From assembly GCF_000819845.1 (NCBI RefSeq), contig NZ_CDCG01000037.1, positions 117,313-181,312 of the forward strand: 64,000 nucleotides of DNA. The letters are read 5' to 3'. This document shows, piece by piece, positions 63,453-64,000 of the stretch (positions within the stretch are counted from its first letter, which is position 1; each line of letters opens with the position of its first letter). A model generated the notes under the pieces. The model did no database searches and was not told the DNA's origin. It saw only the letters and a list, made by a program, of their open reading frames with translations. The DNA comes from Aeromonas enteropelogenes. GTDB taxonomy: Bacteria; Pseudomonadota; Gammaproteobacteria; Enterobacterales; Aeromonadaceae. The translations under genes and the position numbers were made by a program.

Positions 63453-63974
63453 ATGAGCATTATTTTGGGCATAGACCCGGGATCGCGGATCACCGGATAC
63501 GGGGTTATCCGGGTAGTCGGCGGCAAGGCCGAATATCTGGGGTCGGGCTGTATTCGCACCGATTGCGGCGAGCTGCCGGAGCGCCTCAAGCAGGTCTACG
63601 ACGGGGTGTGCGAGATCATCACTCAGTTCAAGCCCACCGAGTTTGCCATCGAGCGGGTCTTTATGGCCCGCAACGCCGACTCGGCCCTGAAGCTGGGACA
63701 GGCCCGGGGCAGCGCCATCGTGGCCGCCGTCAACGCGGCCCTGCCGGTGAGCGAATACTCCCCCACCCAGATCAAGCAGGCGGTGGTGGGCACCGGCGGC
63801 GCCGCCAAGGAGCAGGTGCAGCACATGGTGACCCATCTACTGAAACTCTCCGCCACCCCGCAGGCCGATGCGGCCGATGCCCTCGGGGTGGCGCTGTGCC
63901 ACCTGCACACCCGCCAGAGCCTGATCAAGATGGCGGGTCGCACCAGTGGCTCGGTGCGCGGCCGCTACCGCTGA
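63453..63974 (+). CDS. ruvC: Holliday-junction resolvase RuvC
   Basis: Endonuclease that resolves Holliday junctions with RuvAB. A 173-residue protein, normal length. Catalytic acids are visible in [37 protein letters not shown] and [13 protein letters not shown]. The gene is complete. ruvA and ruvB, usually downstream, would lie beyond the window. Confidence 0.97.
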   Translation: MSIILGIDPGSRITGYGVIRVVGGKAEYLGSGCIRTDCGELPERLKQVYDGVCEIITQFKPTEFAIERVFMARNADSALKLGQARGSAIVAAVNAALPVSEYSPTQIKQAVVGTGGAAKEQVQHMVTHLLKLSATPQADAADALGVALCHLHTRQSLIKMAGRTSGSVRGRYR

Positions 63975-63982
63975 CCCCCTCT

Positions 63983-64000
63983 CCCCGCCAATCGGCGGGG
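63983..64000 (+). terminator. Hairpin after ruvC, cut by the window end
   Basis: CCCCGCC and GGCGGGG around AATC. The T tract, if any, is outside the window, so terminator function is unproven. Confidence 0.5.

Overview
The window is high-GC gammaproteobacterial DNA. I infer Aeromonas from the gene complement (PsrA-type regulator next to FadE, ruvC, Aeromonas-like sugar operons), but no rRNA or other decisive marker is present. It has two parts. Positions 1 to about 26,618 are most of a lambdoid prophage whose left end lies outside the window. Positions 26,619 to 64,000 are host chromosome.

Prophage. A cI/cro switch sits at 11.5-12.5 kb. The leftward (minus-strand) arm is the equivalent of lambda's right operon. 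It runs cro, a Rha/KilAC antirepressor, small genes, a zinc ribbon and a PAPS-reductase-like protein, replication genes O (with an iteron origin inside it) and P, a nin-like region (NinB, a free-standing HNH homing endonuclease, a Ref-like nuclease, a DUF559-like nuclease), a Q-type antiterminator, a probable late promoter with an immediate terminator, the lysis cassette, terS, and terL cut by the window edge. The rightward (plus-strand) arm is the equivalent of the left operon. It starts at an operator-flanked promoter at 12.6 kb and has a leader of about 0.9 kb with a tRNA-Pro(UGG). It continues with RecE-like and RecT recombination genes, two coiled-coil proteins, a Dam methylase, RdgC, many small accessory genes, a putative excisionase and a tyrosine integrase. 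The integrase abuts a copy of the 3' end of tmRNA (ssrA), so the phage most likely integrated into ssrA and displaced its terminator.

Chromosome. First comes an L-fucose operon (DeoR-type regulator, fucP, fucI, fucK, fucA, fucU, fucO). A very large fused formate dehydrogenase follows. Then an eleven-gene minus-strand operon (50.8 to 40.2 kb) encodes N-acetylgalactosamine/galactosamine uptake and breakdown: kbaZ, agaS, PTS IIA, agaA, kbaY, PTS IIB, IIC, IID, two tandem SIS-domain paralogues and a secreted Asp-box beta-propeller protein. A divergent agaR controls it. A galM - sugar MFS porter - DUF5107/TPR operon with a divergent ROK regulator comes next. Fucose, GalNAc and galactose are the sugars of mucin O-glycans, so I read 27.4-58.9 kb as a host-glycan foraging region. 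The end of the window is housekeeping: tRNA-Thr(CGU), a YcdX-like PHP phosphatase, a candidate small RNA, psrA, fadE and ruvC.

The items I find least explained are the secreted propeller plus tandem SIS pair at the end of the aga operon, the cytoplasmic DUF5107-TPR protein with its own transporter and regulator, and the long structured leader of the prophage's rightward operon.
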